Source: Bacillota bacterium (GTDB taxonomy: Bacteria; Bacillota; Sulfobacillia; JACIYH01). Taken from it: a DNA stretch of 64,000 bases. This document shows positions 25,591 to 34,220 of this stretch, one piece after another. The stretch lies in contig JASEFA010000002.1 in NCBI GenBank assembly GCA_030019365.1, positions 183,525 to 247,524 of the forward strand, written 5' to 3'. The notes under the pieces were generated by a model. That model saw only the letters and a program-made list of their open reading frames with translations, was not told the origin of the DNA and did no database searches. Both the position numbers and the translations under genes were made by a program. Position 1 is the first letter of the stretch; every line of letters begins with the position of its first letter.

Positions 25591-27522
25591 CTAGGGGCAT
25601 TCCCTCGTTTCAGGGTGCAACTGTAGCCTCTTCAAGCGACGCCACAGCGTGGTGGTGCTGATTCCCAGCCGTTCCGCCGCTTTCGCTCGGTTCCAACCCA
25701 CTTCCCGCAATACCTGCATGATGGCCAGTTCCTCGGTCTGCGCCAGAAGGCCCCGCGACGAAAGCGATGGGCTTACCTGCCGCTGCAACTCGTCGTCCGC
25801 CGCCCGGGCAAGGTCCTCCACTCCGACGAGCTCGGAATCCACCAGCAGGCACAAGCGCTCGGCCAGGTTCTCCAGCTGGCGGATGTTCCCGGGCCAGCGG
25901 TAAGTCATAAGGAGGGAAACCGCATCCGGGCGCAGTCTCTTGGGCCTGGCGCCCACCATCTCCGCCTTCCTGCGCAGAAAGTGTTCCAGCAGCAGGGGAA
26001 CATCCTCAGGTCTCTCCCGCAACGGCGGGACTTTGATCCGCAAGACGTTCAACCGGTAATACAGATCGCGCCGAAACTCGCCCCTTTCCACCAGATCCTC
26101 CAGAGGCCGGTTGGTGGCGGCGATCACCCGGACGTCAACGGGCACAACCCTGGTATCCCCCAGGCGCATGACCTCCTTCTCCTGGATCACCCTGAGAAAC
26201 CGCGATTGTAGGGAGGGACTCACCTCCGAAACCTCGTCCAGGAATATGGTGCCCCCGTGGGCCAGCTCGAACAGGCCAGGCTTACCGCCTTTCCTGGCCC
26301 CGGTGAACGACCCCTCCACGTAGCCAAATAGCTCGCTCTCCAGGAGGTTCTCGGGCAGGGCACCGCAGTTCACGGCTACAAAGGGACCGGCGGCTCGCTT
26401 GCTCGCCAGGTGAATCCCCTGAGCCAGGATCTCCTTACCGGTGCCGCTCTCGCCCGTGATGAGGACACACGCGTCCGACTGCGAGAACTTGCGCGCCGCC
26501 TCCACGGTGGCCCGGAAGTTCGCGCTGACGCCCAACACATCCTCGAGCGCGTGCTTGGCCACCAGACCCCTCTGACCCTGGGTCAAACGAATGCGGACGT
26601 TTTGCTCCAGCTTCTGCAGCTTGTTGACTTCCTGAAAGGTGGCTACCGCCCCCATGATCTGGCCGTCCACCAGTATGGGCACGCGGTTGGTCACTATGGT
26701 AACCCCTCGCCCAACCTCCTGAAGCTCTCCCAGTTGGGGGCGACCGCTGGCCACCACTTCCGGCAGCCTGGTGTCGGGGATCACCCGGCGGACATCCTGA
26801 CCTATTACCTCCCGCGTCGGAATCCCCATGATCGATTCGGCCACCGGGTTAAAAAGCGTCACCCGGTTGTCCCTGTCGACGGCTACGACCCCATCCCAGA
26901 TGAAATCCAGAATGGCCTTTAGCTCGTTGGCCCGGCGCTTCTCCGCCCGGATAGCGTCGCGAACCCTGAGCGCCTCCAGGAGAGCCTGGCGAACACCCTC
27001 ATGAGATGATTCCAGGAGCACCGCCGGTGCTCCTATTCTGCCCGCCAGCTCGATCACCCGGTGTCCGCCCACGAACACCGGCCCGGCAGCTGCCGCCCGG
27101 GCTGCGATCACCATTTCCTCAAGAAAGGAGGCTTCATCGTCTACCCGCACCACCCGCAGGCGGATGCCGGTCAACTCGGTGAACACCTGGGCGAAACCCT
27201 CCGCAGCCGTGGCGATGGTCGCGAAACCAACCAAGATTATATCGGAGCCCAGCCCCCGGGCGTTCTTCACCGCCTGCAAAACGTCGTGGGCGGTCACCGA
27301 GACTTCGACTACCGGGACACCCAGATCCGCCGCTCGGATTCGAGTGGCCGTTCCCCCGCGGCTGACAAGCACCTCCGCCCCGCGGGCAACCTCGGCGCGG
27401 GCAACCGCCACCGCCTCGTCCAACAGACCTTGCACGACGCGGACATCCCTGCCCAGCTCGGAAGCAACCTGGCGGGCGAGACTGGCCAGCCCTTTGTTCG
27501 GGGCGATCAACGATACACCCAC
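25591..27522 (-). CDS. PrpR-type sigma-54-dependent transcriptional activator
   Basis: The 643-residue regulator has four parts. Residues about 1-180 form a PrpR_N sensory domain (LVSRGGTATRIRAADL, VPVVEVSVTAHDVLQAV). Residues about 195-310 form a PAS domain. An AAA+ domain follows with Walker A GESGTGKE, sigma-54 contact loop GSFTGA and Walker B GTIFLDEV. It ends in a Fis-type helix-turn-helix with AKAAERLGISTTTLWRRL. The contact loop is GSFTGA instead of GAFTGA. PrpR-type domains bind small organic acids, so the inducer is probably a pathway carboxylate. The start is a GTG. It is transcribed in the same direction as, and just upstream of, the operon it presumably activates. Confidence 0.92.
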   Translation of the reverse strand: MGVSLIAPNKGLASLARQVASELGRDVRVVQGLLDEAVAVARAEVARGAEVLVSRGGTATRIRAADLGVPVVEVSVTAHDVLQAVKNARGLGSDIILVGFATIATAAEGFAQVFTELTGIRLRVVRVDDEASFLEEMVIAARAAAAGPVFVGGHRVIELAGRIGAPAVLLESSHEGVRQALLEALRVRDAIRAEKRRANELKAILDFIWDGVVAVDRDNRVTLFNPVAESIMGIPTREVIGQDVRRVIPDTRLPEVVASGRPQLGELQEVGRGVTIVTNRVPILVDGQIMGAVATFQEVNKLQKLEQNVRIRLTQGQRGLVAKHALEDVLGVSANFRATVEAARKFSQSDACVLITGESGTGKEILAQGIHLASKRAAGPFVAVNCGALPENLLESELFGYVEGSFTGARKGGKPGLFELAHGGTIFLDEVSEVSPSLQSRFLRVIQEKEVMRLGDTRVVPVDVRVIAATNRPLEDLVERGEFRRDLYYRLNVLRIKVPPLRERPEDVPLLLEHFLRRKAEMVGARPKRLRPDAVSLLMTYRWPGNIRQLENLAERLCLLVDSELVGVEDLARAADDELQRQVSPSLSSRGLLAQTEELAIMQVLREVGWNRAKAAERLGISTTTLWRRLKRLQLHPETRECP

Positions 27523-27574
27523 GTTCGGTCACCTGCCCCGTACTGCTTACACGGGGTGGGACGCGCAAAGCATT

Positions 27575-27585
27575 GATTTCACATT
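27575..27585. promoter_or_regulatory. Second copy of the GATTTCACATT motif, upstream of the activator gene
   Basis: The 11-mer is identical to that at 25574-25584 and lies about 55 bases before the start codon of the activator, suggesting autoregulation. Here the second half-site (TTCTG) is degenerate. No -24/-12 element is visible downstream of it. Confidence 0.45.
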
Positions 27586-27610
27586 TCTGCATTGGGTCGG
27601 CCGTTTCCTC

Positions 27611-27638
27611 CGCCGGCCCCGCCGGCCCCGCCGGCCAC
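27611..27638. repeat. Three 9-bp direct repeats GCCGGCCCC
   Basis: The sequence reads GCCGGCCCC, GCCGGCCCC and a degenerate GCCGGCCAC in tandem, upstream of the activator gene. It is a short GC-rich tandem array and could act as a spacer or form a hairpin. No function is claimed. Confidence 0.5.
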
Positions 27639-27717
27639 TCACGGCGCGGTTCTTGGATTGGACTGTTAGGGCTTCCTGCCCCCAATCCCGAGCTCCCTCG
27701 GGCTATCCGGGGAGAAC

Positions 27718-27993
27718 ATGGGAACCATCCGGCTGTTCAGATTGGTGGAGCGGCTGTTGTCTGGGGCCATCCTGCCGCTCTTCCTCTTCCCGGGCTGGTT
27801 CTCCTCCGCTCTCAGGTATCTGCCTTTCGGGTACACCCTTTACGTCCCAGTGCAAGCCCTGACACAGCCTCAAGCCCCCGGGGACCTGGGGGCCTCTCTG
27901 GGCATAGGGCTCGCGTGGTGCGCAGCCTTGGGGTGGGCGACAAGGGCCATGACCGCCGCGGGGTGGCGGCGGTTCACCGCCCATGGGACATGA
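27718..27993 (+). pseudogene. C-terminal fragment of an ABC-2 type permease
   Basis: The 91-residue frame (LFRLVERLLSGAILPLFLFP, LPFGYTLYVPVQALTQ) matches the C-terminal membrane part of ABC-2 exporters of the COG3694 kind, including the final membrane helix and tail. The N-terminal two thirds and the partner ATPase are absent from the surrounding sequence. It begins at an ATG and looks intact to a stop. It has no convincing ribosome-binding site. I read it as a remnant; a short functional protein is unlikely. The following 28000-28257 holds nothing else I can support. Confidence 0.6.
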
Positions 27994-28257
27994 CGTTGAA
28001 GAACCCCCTTCGAGCCCCTGGGCGTTTTCGGATCTCGCCCACAGGTGCGGCCCGTTCCGGACAAAGGGTTGTCTCGGCTGGATGACCGGGCGCGGGGTGA
28101 ATTGCTCCGGCTCTTGCCTGACCTGGCCGGTAGCCTCGTAACCGGGAATCATTTCATTGAGTTGCACCGGGTCGAAAGCTGCGTCAACGGGGCCCTCGGC
28201 GACGACGATCTCTTGTTGGTCGTGCAAGTCAGGCCGGGAAATCGATCGGGTATTCAT

Positions 28258-29772
28258 TCAGCACGGCCACTCCCCCCGGCGCGGGGCGTTACTTCTGCGC
28301 TTCTTTCTGGCGCGGGTGTGGCGGCCCGCCGGACGGGGGTCGAGGTGGGAGCATTCGCGCAGGTGGGCGGCAAGGGCGTCGTACCTGGGCCGGGCTTCGG
28401 CGGGAAGGGCGGTGCGATCCACCCGGCGGAAGTAGGAGAGCGCCCTCCCGGGGTCGCCCTTTTGCAGCCAGAACCCGGCCACGTTGAACTGTACGATGGG
28501 GTGGCTGGGGAAGGCCCGGCCCAGGATCTCCAGCAGGGGCTGTGCCAGGTCCAGGTCCCCTTCGCTGCGGTACAGGTTGGCCAGCGCGAGCATGGCGGGA
28601 GGATAGGCCTGACCACCTGCGAACATCGACTCCAGGATCTCCCTGGCCTCGTCCCGGCGGCCGGCGTCCCGCAGCTCCATCGCCTTCTGGGTGAGGCGCG
28701 CGAGCTCGGGGTCCTCCCCCATGATGAGCTCCATCTGCTTCAACTGGACCTGCACCGGCTTGCCGTCGTGGACGATCTCGGCCGGCTGGTCGGACGGCTG
28801 CACGCCCAGCTTCACCAGAGCCTCCACGGCAGCCATCTTGAGGTCCACGGGGAGGGTGGGCGCCCTGCAAACCTGCTTCGCCAGGGCAATGCCCCACTCT
28901 CCTCCGTAGTGCACCAGTTGCTCCAGCGCCTGCCGGCTGCTTTCCCCCTGATCCGCCAAGGCCAGCCCCAGGAACCGCACCCGCAGGCGGGCCTGCTGCA
29001 TCCTGTCGTGCAGGTACGCTTCCGCCTGCTTCGGGTCTGCCTCCCTCAGGTCTGAGAGGACCCGCACGTCCTCCCGGAAAGCCTCTTCGTCATACCCGTA
29101 GTCGTACTCCATGGGAAAGGGCGGCACTACTCCGTCGGCCACCGCGTCTGCCGCGGCCACATACGCGCGCACGAACTCCCACTGGGGATCGCGCACCCGT
29201 CGCCAGATACGTGCTGCCTGCCGGTACTTGCCCAGGTTGAAGGCGGCCACGCCTCCCAGGAAGTGGTCTTCGGGCTGCTCATGGAGATTCTCCCAGCGGC
29301 GGTAAAGGTCGTACACCAGACGGTGATCCTCCAGGGCGGCCGCCGCACGTTTGATCAGCACCGTGTATTCCCGCCAGGACTGCACCGATTCGGGTGGCCC
29401 GTTGCGCAGGGCGCGCAGGCCGGAGTCGAACTCGGCGACTGCCTGGCGGACGTGATTCCTGGCCGCCTCCGTGTCACCCAGCCGGGACCAGGCCAGAGAG
29501 GCCAGGGCATGGGCGTAGGGAGACAGCTCGTCGCCCTGAAACACCTGCTCCAGGGTCTCCAGAGCGCCCTCGGCGTCACCCTGCTCGTACCGGCAGAGAG
29601 CGAGGTTGTTGGCGGCCGCGCGGGTGAAGGCCACCTCCAGGGACTGGCGCAGAAGCTTTTCCGCTTCCGCCAGCTTCCTCTGACCCAGGCAGGCCCTGGC
29701 CTGTTCGGCGAGGGCCCATGCCCGGGCCTCGTCCCCGGTTCTCGCTGCTTCGCCTGACCCTTGTCGCCCCAT
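28258..29772 (-). CDS. TPR-repeat protein, function unknown
   Basis: The roughly 504-residue soluble protein is built from tetratricopeptide-like helix pairs. Examples are ALAEQARACLGQRKLAEAEK and LARLTQKAMELRDAGRRDEA, then AMLALANLYRSEGDLDLAQP and FNVAGFWLQKGDPGRALSYF. The central part (residues about 200-370) is helical with less clear repeats, including an aromatic acidic stretch MEYDYGYDEEAF. The C-terminus is basic. Such proteins scaffold complexes; no partner is evident. The start may be the ATG at 29772 or a GTG at 29823. Neighbours on both sides are decayed, so this may be the only intact gene between 27.7 and 32.2 kb. Confidence 0.75.
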   Translation of the reverse strand: MGRQGSGEAARTGDEARAWALAEQARACLGQRKLAEAEKLLRQSLEVAFTRAAANNLALCRYEQGDAEGALETLEQVFQGDELSPYAHALASLAWSRLGDTEAARNHVRQAVAEFDSGLRALRNGPPESVQSWREYTVLIKRAAAALEDHRLVYDLYRRWENLHEQPEDHFLGGVAAFNLGKYRQAARIWRRVRDPQWEFVRAYVAAADAVADGVVPPFPMEYDYGYDEEAFREDVRVLSDLREADPKQAEAYLHDRMQQARLRVRFLGLALADQGESSRQALEQLVHYGGEWGIALAKQVCRAPTLPVDLKMAAVEALVKLGVQPSDQPAEIVHDGKPVQVQLKQMELIMGEDPELARLTQKAMELRDAGRRDEAREILESMFAGGQAYPPAMLALANLYRSEGDLDLAQPLLEILGRAFPSHPIVQFNVAGFWLQKGDPGRALSYFRRVDRTALPAEARPRYDALAAHLRECSHLDPRPAGRHTRARKKRRSNAPRRGEWPC

Positions 29773-29895
29773 CCCACGCACAGGGCTCGCCACCTTTCGC
29801 GCCTGTCCGGGCCCACCATGCACTTCTCGCCCCAGATGGCTTTCTGGCGCCGCAAGACCGCGCCTGTCAGGACTGAGCCGCCAGGCGGTGGCGGT

Positions 29896-30425
29896 TCAGT
29901 TTTGCCGGAACTCGTCGGCCAGCGCGGCCATGAGGTGCTGGTCGCGCCAGCCTCCATCCGCGAACACGGCCTGGCGCAACGTGCCCTCCCGCACGAAGCC
30001 GCACTTCTCGTAGCAACGCTGGGCCCTCAAGTTGTCCGCGTTGACTCGCAGGTAGGTGCGGTGGAAGTTCATCTCCTCAAAGGCGAAACCCAGCAGCGTA
30101 CGGATGGCGTCGGTGCCATACCCTCGCCCCCAGCAATCCTTCTCGCCGATGAAGATCCCCAGTTCGGCCTCCCGGTGAACCTGGTCAATGCGGTGCAGAC
30201 CCATGACGCCGATGGGCCTTCCGTCGCGCGTCTGGATGATGAAACGCGGTCGCTCTCGCTGCGGGAAACCCGCTCCAGCCAGTCGCGCTCCTGGGCACGC
30301 GAATAGGGGAAGTGGGGCATCAGGTACCGGCCCACCCCGCGGTCGTTGATCCAGCGCAGGAGCGTGTCCAGATCCTCCATTTCGGGAGGCCTGAGCACCA
30401 CCTTCTCTCCCACCAACAACGCCAT
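29896..30425 (-). pseudogene. RimJ/RimL-type GNAT acetyltransferase with a frameshift
   Basis: The N-terminal half starts at an ATG behind GGGGGGAG and reads LLVGEKVVLRPPEMEDLDTL, then WLERVSRSESDR. The C-terminal half is in another frame and reads FIIQTRDGRPIGVMGLHRID, then GIFIGEKDCWGRGYGTDAIR (acetyl-CoA loop) and AQRCYEKCGFVREG. The two halves join near 30243-30250, so one or two bases are missing or extra there. Together they make a normal-length RimL-like N-acetyltransferase of about 175 residues. It is either a pseudogene or a sequencing error; the neighbouring toxin-antitoxin genes are also shifted. Confidence 0.75.
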
Positions 30426-30496
30426 CTCCCCCCATCCGCCCGTCACGCGCAGCCGGCTTCCCACCCGGAGGCACCGGCCACCTTCACCGGAAGAAT

Positions 30497-30565
30497 CTCG
30501 TGTTCTGTTCTTCGCCTTCCCGCCGCTTCCCTTCCCGCCCACTTCCCCTCGCCCCACTTCCCTTC
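30497..30565. repeat. Pyrimidine-rich tract
   Basis: The plus strand is nearly all C and T with repeats of CCCACTTCCC, CTTCCCG and similar. It lies in the 230-base divergent spacer between the acetyltransferase and the antitoxin gene. Such strand-asymmetric tracts can form unusual DNA structure, and they are also error-prone in assembly. Confidence 0.5.
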
Positions 30566-30659
30566 CCCCGGCAACCGAACCCTTCCGCCCGCCTCCCGCA
30601 CCGCCGGAAGGCATCAGCTACCACGTATACCACACGTACGGTACAACGGGGTGGAGGTG

Positions 30660-30973
30660 ATGGCGGTCGTGAAGCGGAGGGCTGAAGCAACGCTGTACCT
30701 GGGCGAGGAGCTGTACCGCGCCCTGGACGAGTATCGCCAGAGCTTCAGCATCCCTCCCAGCGCCAGCGCCGTGGTCCGCGAGGCGGTCCGCCGGTTTCTC
30801 GAGGAAGCAAGAGAGGGCGAAGGGACGCTTTCACCACGCGCAGGGGTGGAGGCAACCGAACCCCTGATGGCGCAACTGATTGCCAGGGGCGTCTCTCTCG
30901 ACACGGTGAGATCATACGTGCAGATAAGGCGGACGAAGAGCGGACTCGTGTCATCCTCGGGGACGAGCGATGA
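30660..30973 (+). pseudogene. Ribbon-helix-helix-like antitoxin, frameshifted
   Basis: The frame from the ATG at 30660 encodes RRAEATLYLGEELYRALDEY and SASAVVREAVRRFLEEARE, a typical CopG/RHH DNA-binding antitoxin start. Past about residue 80 the sequence loses sense. The frame one base off reads EIIRADKADEERTRVILGDER and ends in TGA at 30971-30973, overlapping the toxin ATG as ATGA, as expected of such operons. A frameshift near 30905 therefore breaks the gene. GGAGGTG lies directly before the ATG. Imperfect repeats around ACCACGTATACC and CACACGTACGG (30620-30645) could be its operator. Confidence 0.65.
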
Positions 30974-31384
30974 AGGCCGTCCTGGACGCGTCCGTGCTCG
31001 TTCGGCTCCGGCCAGACACATCATGCCCAGGTGCGCAACTGGCTCAAGTCCATCCGGGAGCTCTACGCACCCCACCTTATGCCCTTTGAGGTGGCCATGA
31101 CTATCAGACACCTCGAATTCGCCGGTGCAATCACCCAGGAGACGGCAGAAAGCGCTCTGAGGGAGGCCCTCATACTCCGCGTCCGGCTGTGGACGCCACC
31201 CGGCCTGCACCTGGAGGCCCTGCGCCTGACCCGTCAGTTGGGGGCTTCGCGCGCTCGTGACACAGCGTATCTGGCCCTGGCCATCCACGCCGGATGTCAG
31301 TTGTTCACGCTCGACGAGCGGTTCCTGCGCAACGCTCAGGGCAAGGGCTATGCACTTGTTCACCCGGTGTCCGGGCCCGGGTGA
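30970..31384 (+). pseudogene. PIN-domain toxin (VapC-like), frameshifted
   Basis: It begins at an ATG overlapping the natural antitoxin stop with KAVLDASVLV, the first catalytic aspartate of PIN nucleases. After about ten codons the frame changes (near 31000) and continues as HHAQVRNWLKSIRELYAPHL, later RARDTAYLALAIHAGCQLFT and LDERFLRNA, which holds the later acidic PIN residues. The C-terminal 117 residues form one open frame. As with the antitoxin, a one-base shift inactivates it, unless this is a sequencing error. Confidence 0.7.
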
Positions 31385-31940
31385 GGAAAAGAAATCAGCG
31401 TTCCTCCGGGACCAGCTCGCCGGTCTCGGTGTCATACAGGCCGCTGGGGCCACTTCCCCCGGAAATGCGGAATCGCCTGGGCACGAGGGTCTTACCGAAG
31501 TTGAGGTCGGGCTCCGACCTCCGCATCGGTCTCGATTTCTCGGTCGTCGTGGATGCCCGCCTCAGTAGAACCCTGTTGGCAGGTCTCCACCACATCCTGG
31601 TTGACCTGGGCTTAGCAGACAAAGTACGGATTGACGTGTGAGACGGCCAACCTGGCTGCTGGCAAGGAAGTGGAAACCCGCGCACATCAACCAACAGCAC
31701 ATCAAATGGGGGGACGCGAGCGCGATCGCCGCCTTGCCCGAAAGGATCTAGCAAAGGTAGAACCCTTGCGGGTCGATGGCGCAAAGTGGTTTCAGTCGGA
31801 TGACCCCAGACAAAACCCGCGAAAGAAACTTCCTGGCCGGGGCTGCTCTTCGGTGGTCGAGGGGAGGGGGTCATGGAAGTGGTACCAGCGAATGGTAAGA
31901 ACTCGAAGATGTCCGTCCTCAACCACCTGTCGACCCATTC
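31385..31940. other. Region without an intact gene, possible coding remnants
   Basis: No complete gene is supported in these 556 bases. Two short stretches look once-coding. On the minus strand a frame ends at 31395 with GLYDTETGELVPEER. On the plus strand a frame ends at 31641 with LLAGLHHILVDLGLADKVRI. Neither could be assigned to a family, and both are embedded in sequence lacking coherent frames. Confidence 0.4.
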
Positions 31941-32160
31941 GGTTGCTGGGACTCAAGGCCGTCAGCCGCCGCACGAAGACCATCCCGGGATTCCCGCAGA
32001 CGCTGCTTTACAGGCTCCCGCACACCATCGCCAGCCACGAGGCAGGTACGAATCGCAGTCTCCCAAGAGATCCGGGTTCCGAGGGCCTACGCGCCGACCT
32101 CCCCCGCGGGGCTGGGAGTAGGTGGATCGCCTCCACCGCCGGGTGTACCTCGGACCGGAT
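31941..32160 (+). pseudogene. Remnant of a second yhaM-like (HD-domain exoribonuclease) gene
   Basis: The DNA parallels the intact yhaM gene at about 42050-42320. The frame reads LGLKAVSRRTKTIPGFPQTL against LGLEAVSRRMEAIPGFPQTL in the intact copy, continues through a TSHHGRYEWQS-like stretch, and then loses an internal segment of roughly 55-60 bases before resuming at GCTGGGAGTaGGTGGATCGCC. The 5' two thirds of the gene, including the OB-fold and the HD metal ligands, are missing. It is a decayed paralogue, not a functional gene. Confidence 0.75.
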
Positions 32161-32226
32161 TGACCGCAGCGGCGCAGCCCTGGGGGCAGGACCTGCCACC
32201 GGGGCCCGCAGCGAGATGGCACCCCA

Positions 32227-33741
32227 CTAAACAGCGCCTCGCACAGTGCCTGCGCGACACCTCCCGATCCGAGCTCGGATTTGCCGGAAGGCAGTGGGGC
32301 CAACCAGCAACGCCGCGGCCATCCCGAACAGGGTAAGTGCGATGGGCGAGCCCGTGAACACCTTAAGGCTTCCTCCGGTGATCATGAGGGTTTGCCTCAA
32401 GGATTGCTCCATCAATCCGCCCAGGACCAACCCAAGTATCACGGGGGCGAGCGGGAAGTCCGACTTGCGCATGAGGTAACCCAGCATCCCCAGGAGGCTA
32501 GCCACGACCAGGTCAAACGGAGAGTTGTCCACGCTGTACACGCCCACATAGGAAACCGCGAGAACGATCGGTAGCAGCCAGCGGGGCGGAACGCTGAGAA
32601 TCCGCACCCAGATTCCGACCAACGGTAGGTTCAGGATGAGCAAGATCACGTTTCCGATGTACATGCTGGCAATGAGGCCCCAAACCATGTCGGCGTGCCT
32701 CGCAAACAGCAGCGGACTCGGCCGAATCCCGAGCATCAGGAGAGCGCCGTACGTGACCGCTGTGACGGTCGAGGCTGGCAGACCCAGCGTGAGCAGGGGA
32801 AGCAGAGCCCCCGAAGCAGCAGCGTTGTTTGCGGACTCGGGGGCTGCCACCCCCCGGATATCCCCGCGGCCGAAACTGTCCGGGTCACGCGCGATTCGTT
32901 TCTCGACGGTGTAAGCGATAAAGGGTGCCGTGACATGACCGGCTCCGGGGACTGCTCCTACGAAGAAGCCCAGGAACGTCGCCCTAAGTATGGAGCCCAG
33001 GCTGCGCATGAACTCCTGCATGGAAATCCATATTCTGGAGACCCTTGCGCGCTCGAGCGCTCCTGTGACCACTTCCTCGTAAGCTAGCATCACCTCGGAA
33101 ACCGCGAACAATCCGATGGCCGCAACCACGATGTCGATTCCGTCCATCAGCTTCGGGATGCCGAGGGTGAACCGCGGTGCGCCGCTCGGAAGATCCATTC
33201 CTACTGTGGCGAGCATCAGCCCGATCACGGTCGCGGCAATCCCTTTCAGCAGCGACTTGCCGGTGAGACCGGCCACAGTGCTGAGTCCGAACGCCATAAG
33301 GGCAAAGTTTTCCGCGGGGCCAAAGCGGAGAGCAAATGAGGCTAGTGGGGGCCCGGCCGCCATCAGGAGAACCACGCTTAGCGTCCCGGCGATGAACGAT
33401 CCCAGGGCTGCTATACACAGGGCCGGCCCCGCTCTCCCCCGGCGTGCCATCTCATAACCATCCAGAGTAGTTACCACGGAAGCGGCTTCCCCCGGCACGT
33501 TTAACAGGATGGCGGTGGTCGAGCCGCCGTACATCGCTCCGTAGTATATCCCGGCCAGCATGATCATGGCGGCCGTTGGGTCACGACCCCAGGTGACGGG
33601 AATGAGAAGCGCCATCGCCCCTGCTGGCCCGAGTCCCGGGAGAATCCCCACCAGTGTACCAGCCAGCGCACCGAGAAATGCGTACAGCATATGTTGGGGC
33701 ATGAGCGCGATCTGGAATCCGTGCAGCAGGTGCGGAATCAA
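32227..33741 (-). CDS. tctA: Tripartite tricarboxylate transporter, large membrane subunit TctA (second system)
   Basis: The 504-residue membrane protein has the TctA motifs LAGTLVGILPGLGPAGAMAL, MLAGIYYGAMYGGSTTAILL and VPGEAASVVTTLDGYEMARR. It is the last gene of the CaiB-HmgL-TctCBA operon and presumably uses the TctC protein encoded at 34217-35230. It is clearly a paralogue of the protein at 10947-12458, with strong conservation of the N-terminal third. The ligand is probably a branched hydroxy- or dicarboxylate, judged from the neighbouring HMG-CoA lyase gene; this is inference. Confidence 0.93.
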   Translation of the reverse strand: MIPHLLHGFQIALMPQHMLYAFLGALAGTLVGILPGLGPAGAMALLIPVTWGRDPTAAMIMLAGIYYGAMYGGSTTAILLNVPGEAASVVTTLDGYEMARRGRAGPALCIAALGSFIAGTLSVVLLMAAGPPLASFALRFGPAENFALMAFGLSTVAGLTGKSLLKGIAATVIGLMLATVGMDLPSGAPRFTLGIPKLMDGIDIVVAAIGLFAVSEVMLAYEEVVTGALERARVSRIWISMQEFMRSLGSILRATFLGFFVGAVPGAGHVTAPFIAYTVEKRIARDPDSFGRGDIRGVAAPESANNAAASGALLPLLTLGLPASTVTAVTYGALLMLGIRPSPLLFARHADMVWGLIASMYIGNVILLILNLPLVGIWVRILSVPPRWLLPIVLAVSYVGVYSVDNSPFDLVVASLLGMLGYLMRKSDFPLAPVILGLVLGGLMEQSLRQTLMITGGSLKVFTGSPIALTLFGMAAALLVGPTAFRQIRARIGRCRAGTVRGAV

Positions 33742-33779
33742 GGTCCCCGACCCTCCTCAAGGCCCGACGCGGCCACATC

Positions 33780-34220
33780 TCACCCGAGGAACCGCGCGAC
33801 GCCCGGCGGCAGGTAAATGTCCAGCACCCTAGTGAACAGGAGGAACAACCCGGTCGCGACGAGCACTGACAGGCAGAGCAACCGCACCGGCGATCTCTCT
33901 CCCGCCAGGTACGCCGCCACGATGAGAAACAACGTGGTCGCTACGGGGTAACCTATCCTGGGCAGTAGCAAGCAGTATGCGACAAGCAGGACCCAAAGCG
34001 CCAAAGGAGCGGCGAGTCTCCGGGAACTGGTTCCCTCCGTCCGAGGCGGCGCGCACAATAACCCCAGTCCTCCGGCCGCGAGCGCGACCCCCAGCACAAT
34101 TGGAAATGCGCGAGGTCCCAGGGGGTCGCCGGACCAAAACGACCGTATGTGGAACGCCAGCCAGAGGTATCCCCCGCTCGCCAGGAGAAAGGCCGCCCCC
34201 CACAAGCGCTCTGGACTCAT
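33780..34220 (-). CDS. tctB: Tripartite tricarboxylate transporter, small membrane subunit TctB (second system)
   Basis: The 146-residue protein has four predicted membrane helices and the TctB-like segment GPRAFPIVLGVALAAGGLGL. Its ATG at 34220 overlaps the tctC stop by four bases (ATGA), so the two are translationally coupled. The C-terminus (LFTRVLDIYLPPGVARFLG) resembles known TctB tails ending in a short amphipathic segment. It lies in the canonical order tctC, tctB, tctA. Confidence 0.85.
   Translation of the reverse strand: MSPERLWGAAFLLASGGYLWLAFHIRSFWSGDPLGPRAFPIVLGVALAAGGLGLLCAPPRTEGTSSRRLAAPLALWVLLVAYCLLLPRIGYPVATTLFLIVAAYLAGERSPVRLLCLSVLVATGLFLLFTRVLDIYLPPGVARFLG

Noticed and set aside
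28045-29055. A 336-codon plus-strand frame opposite the TPR protein gene
   Set aside because: The composition is that of antisense to helical repeat DNA. The minus strand carries clear TPR motifs.
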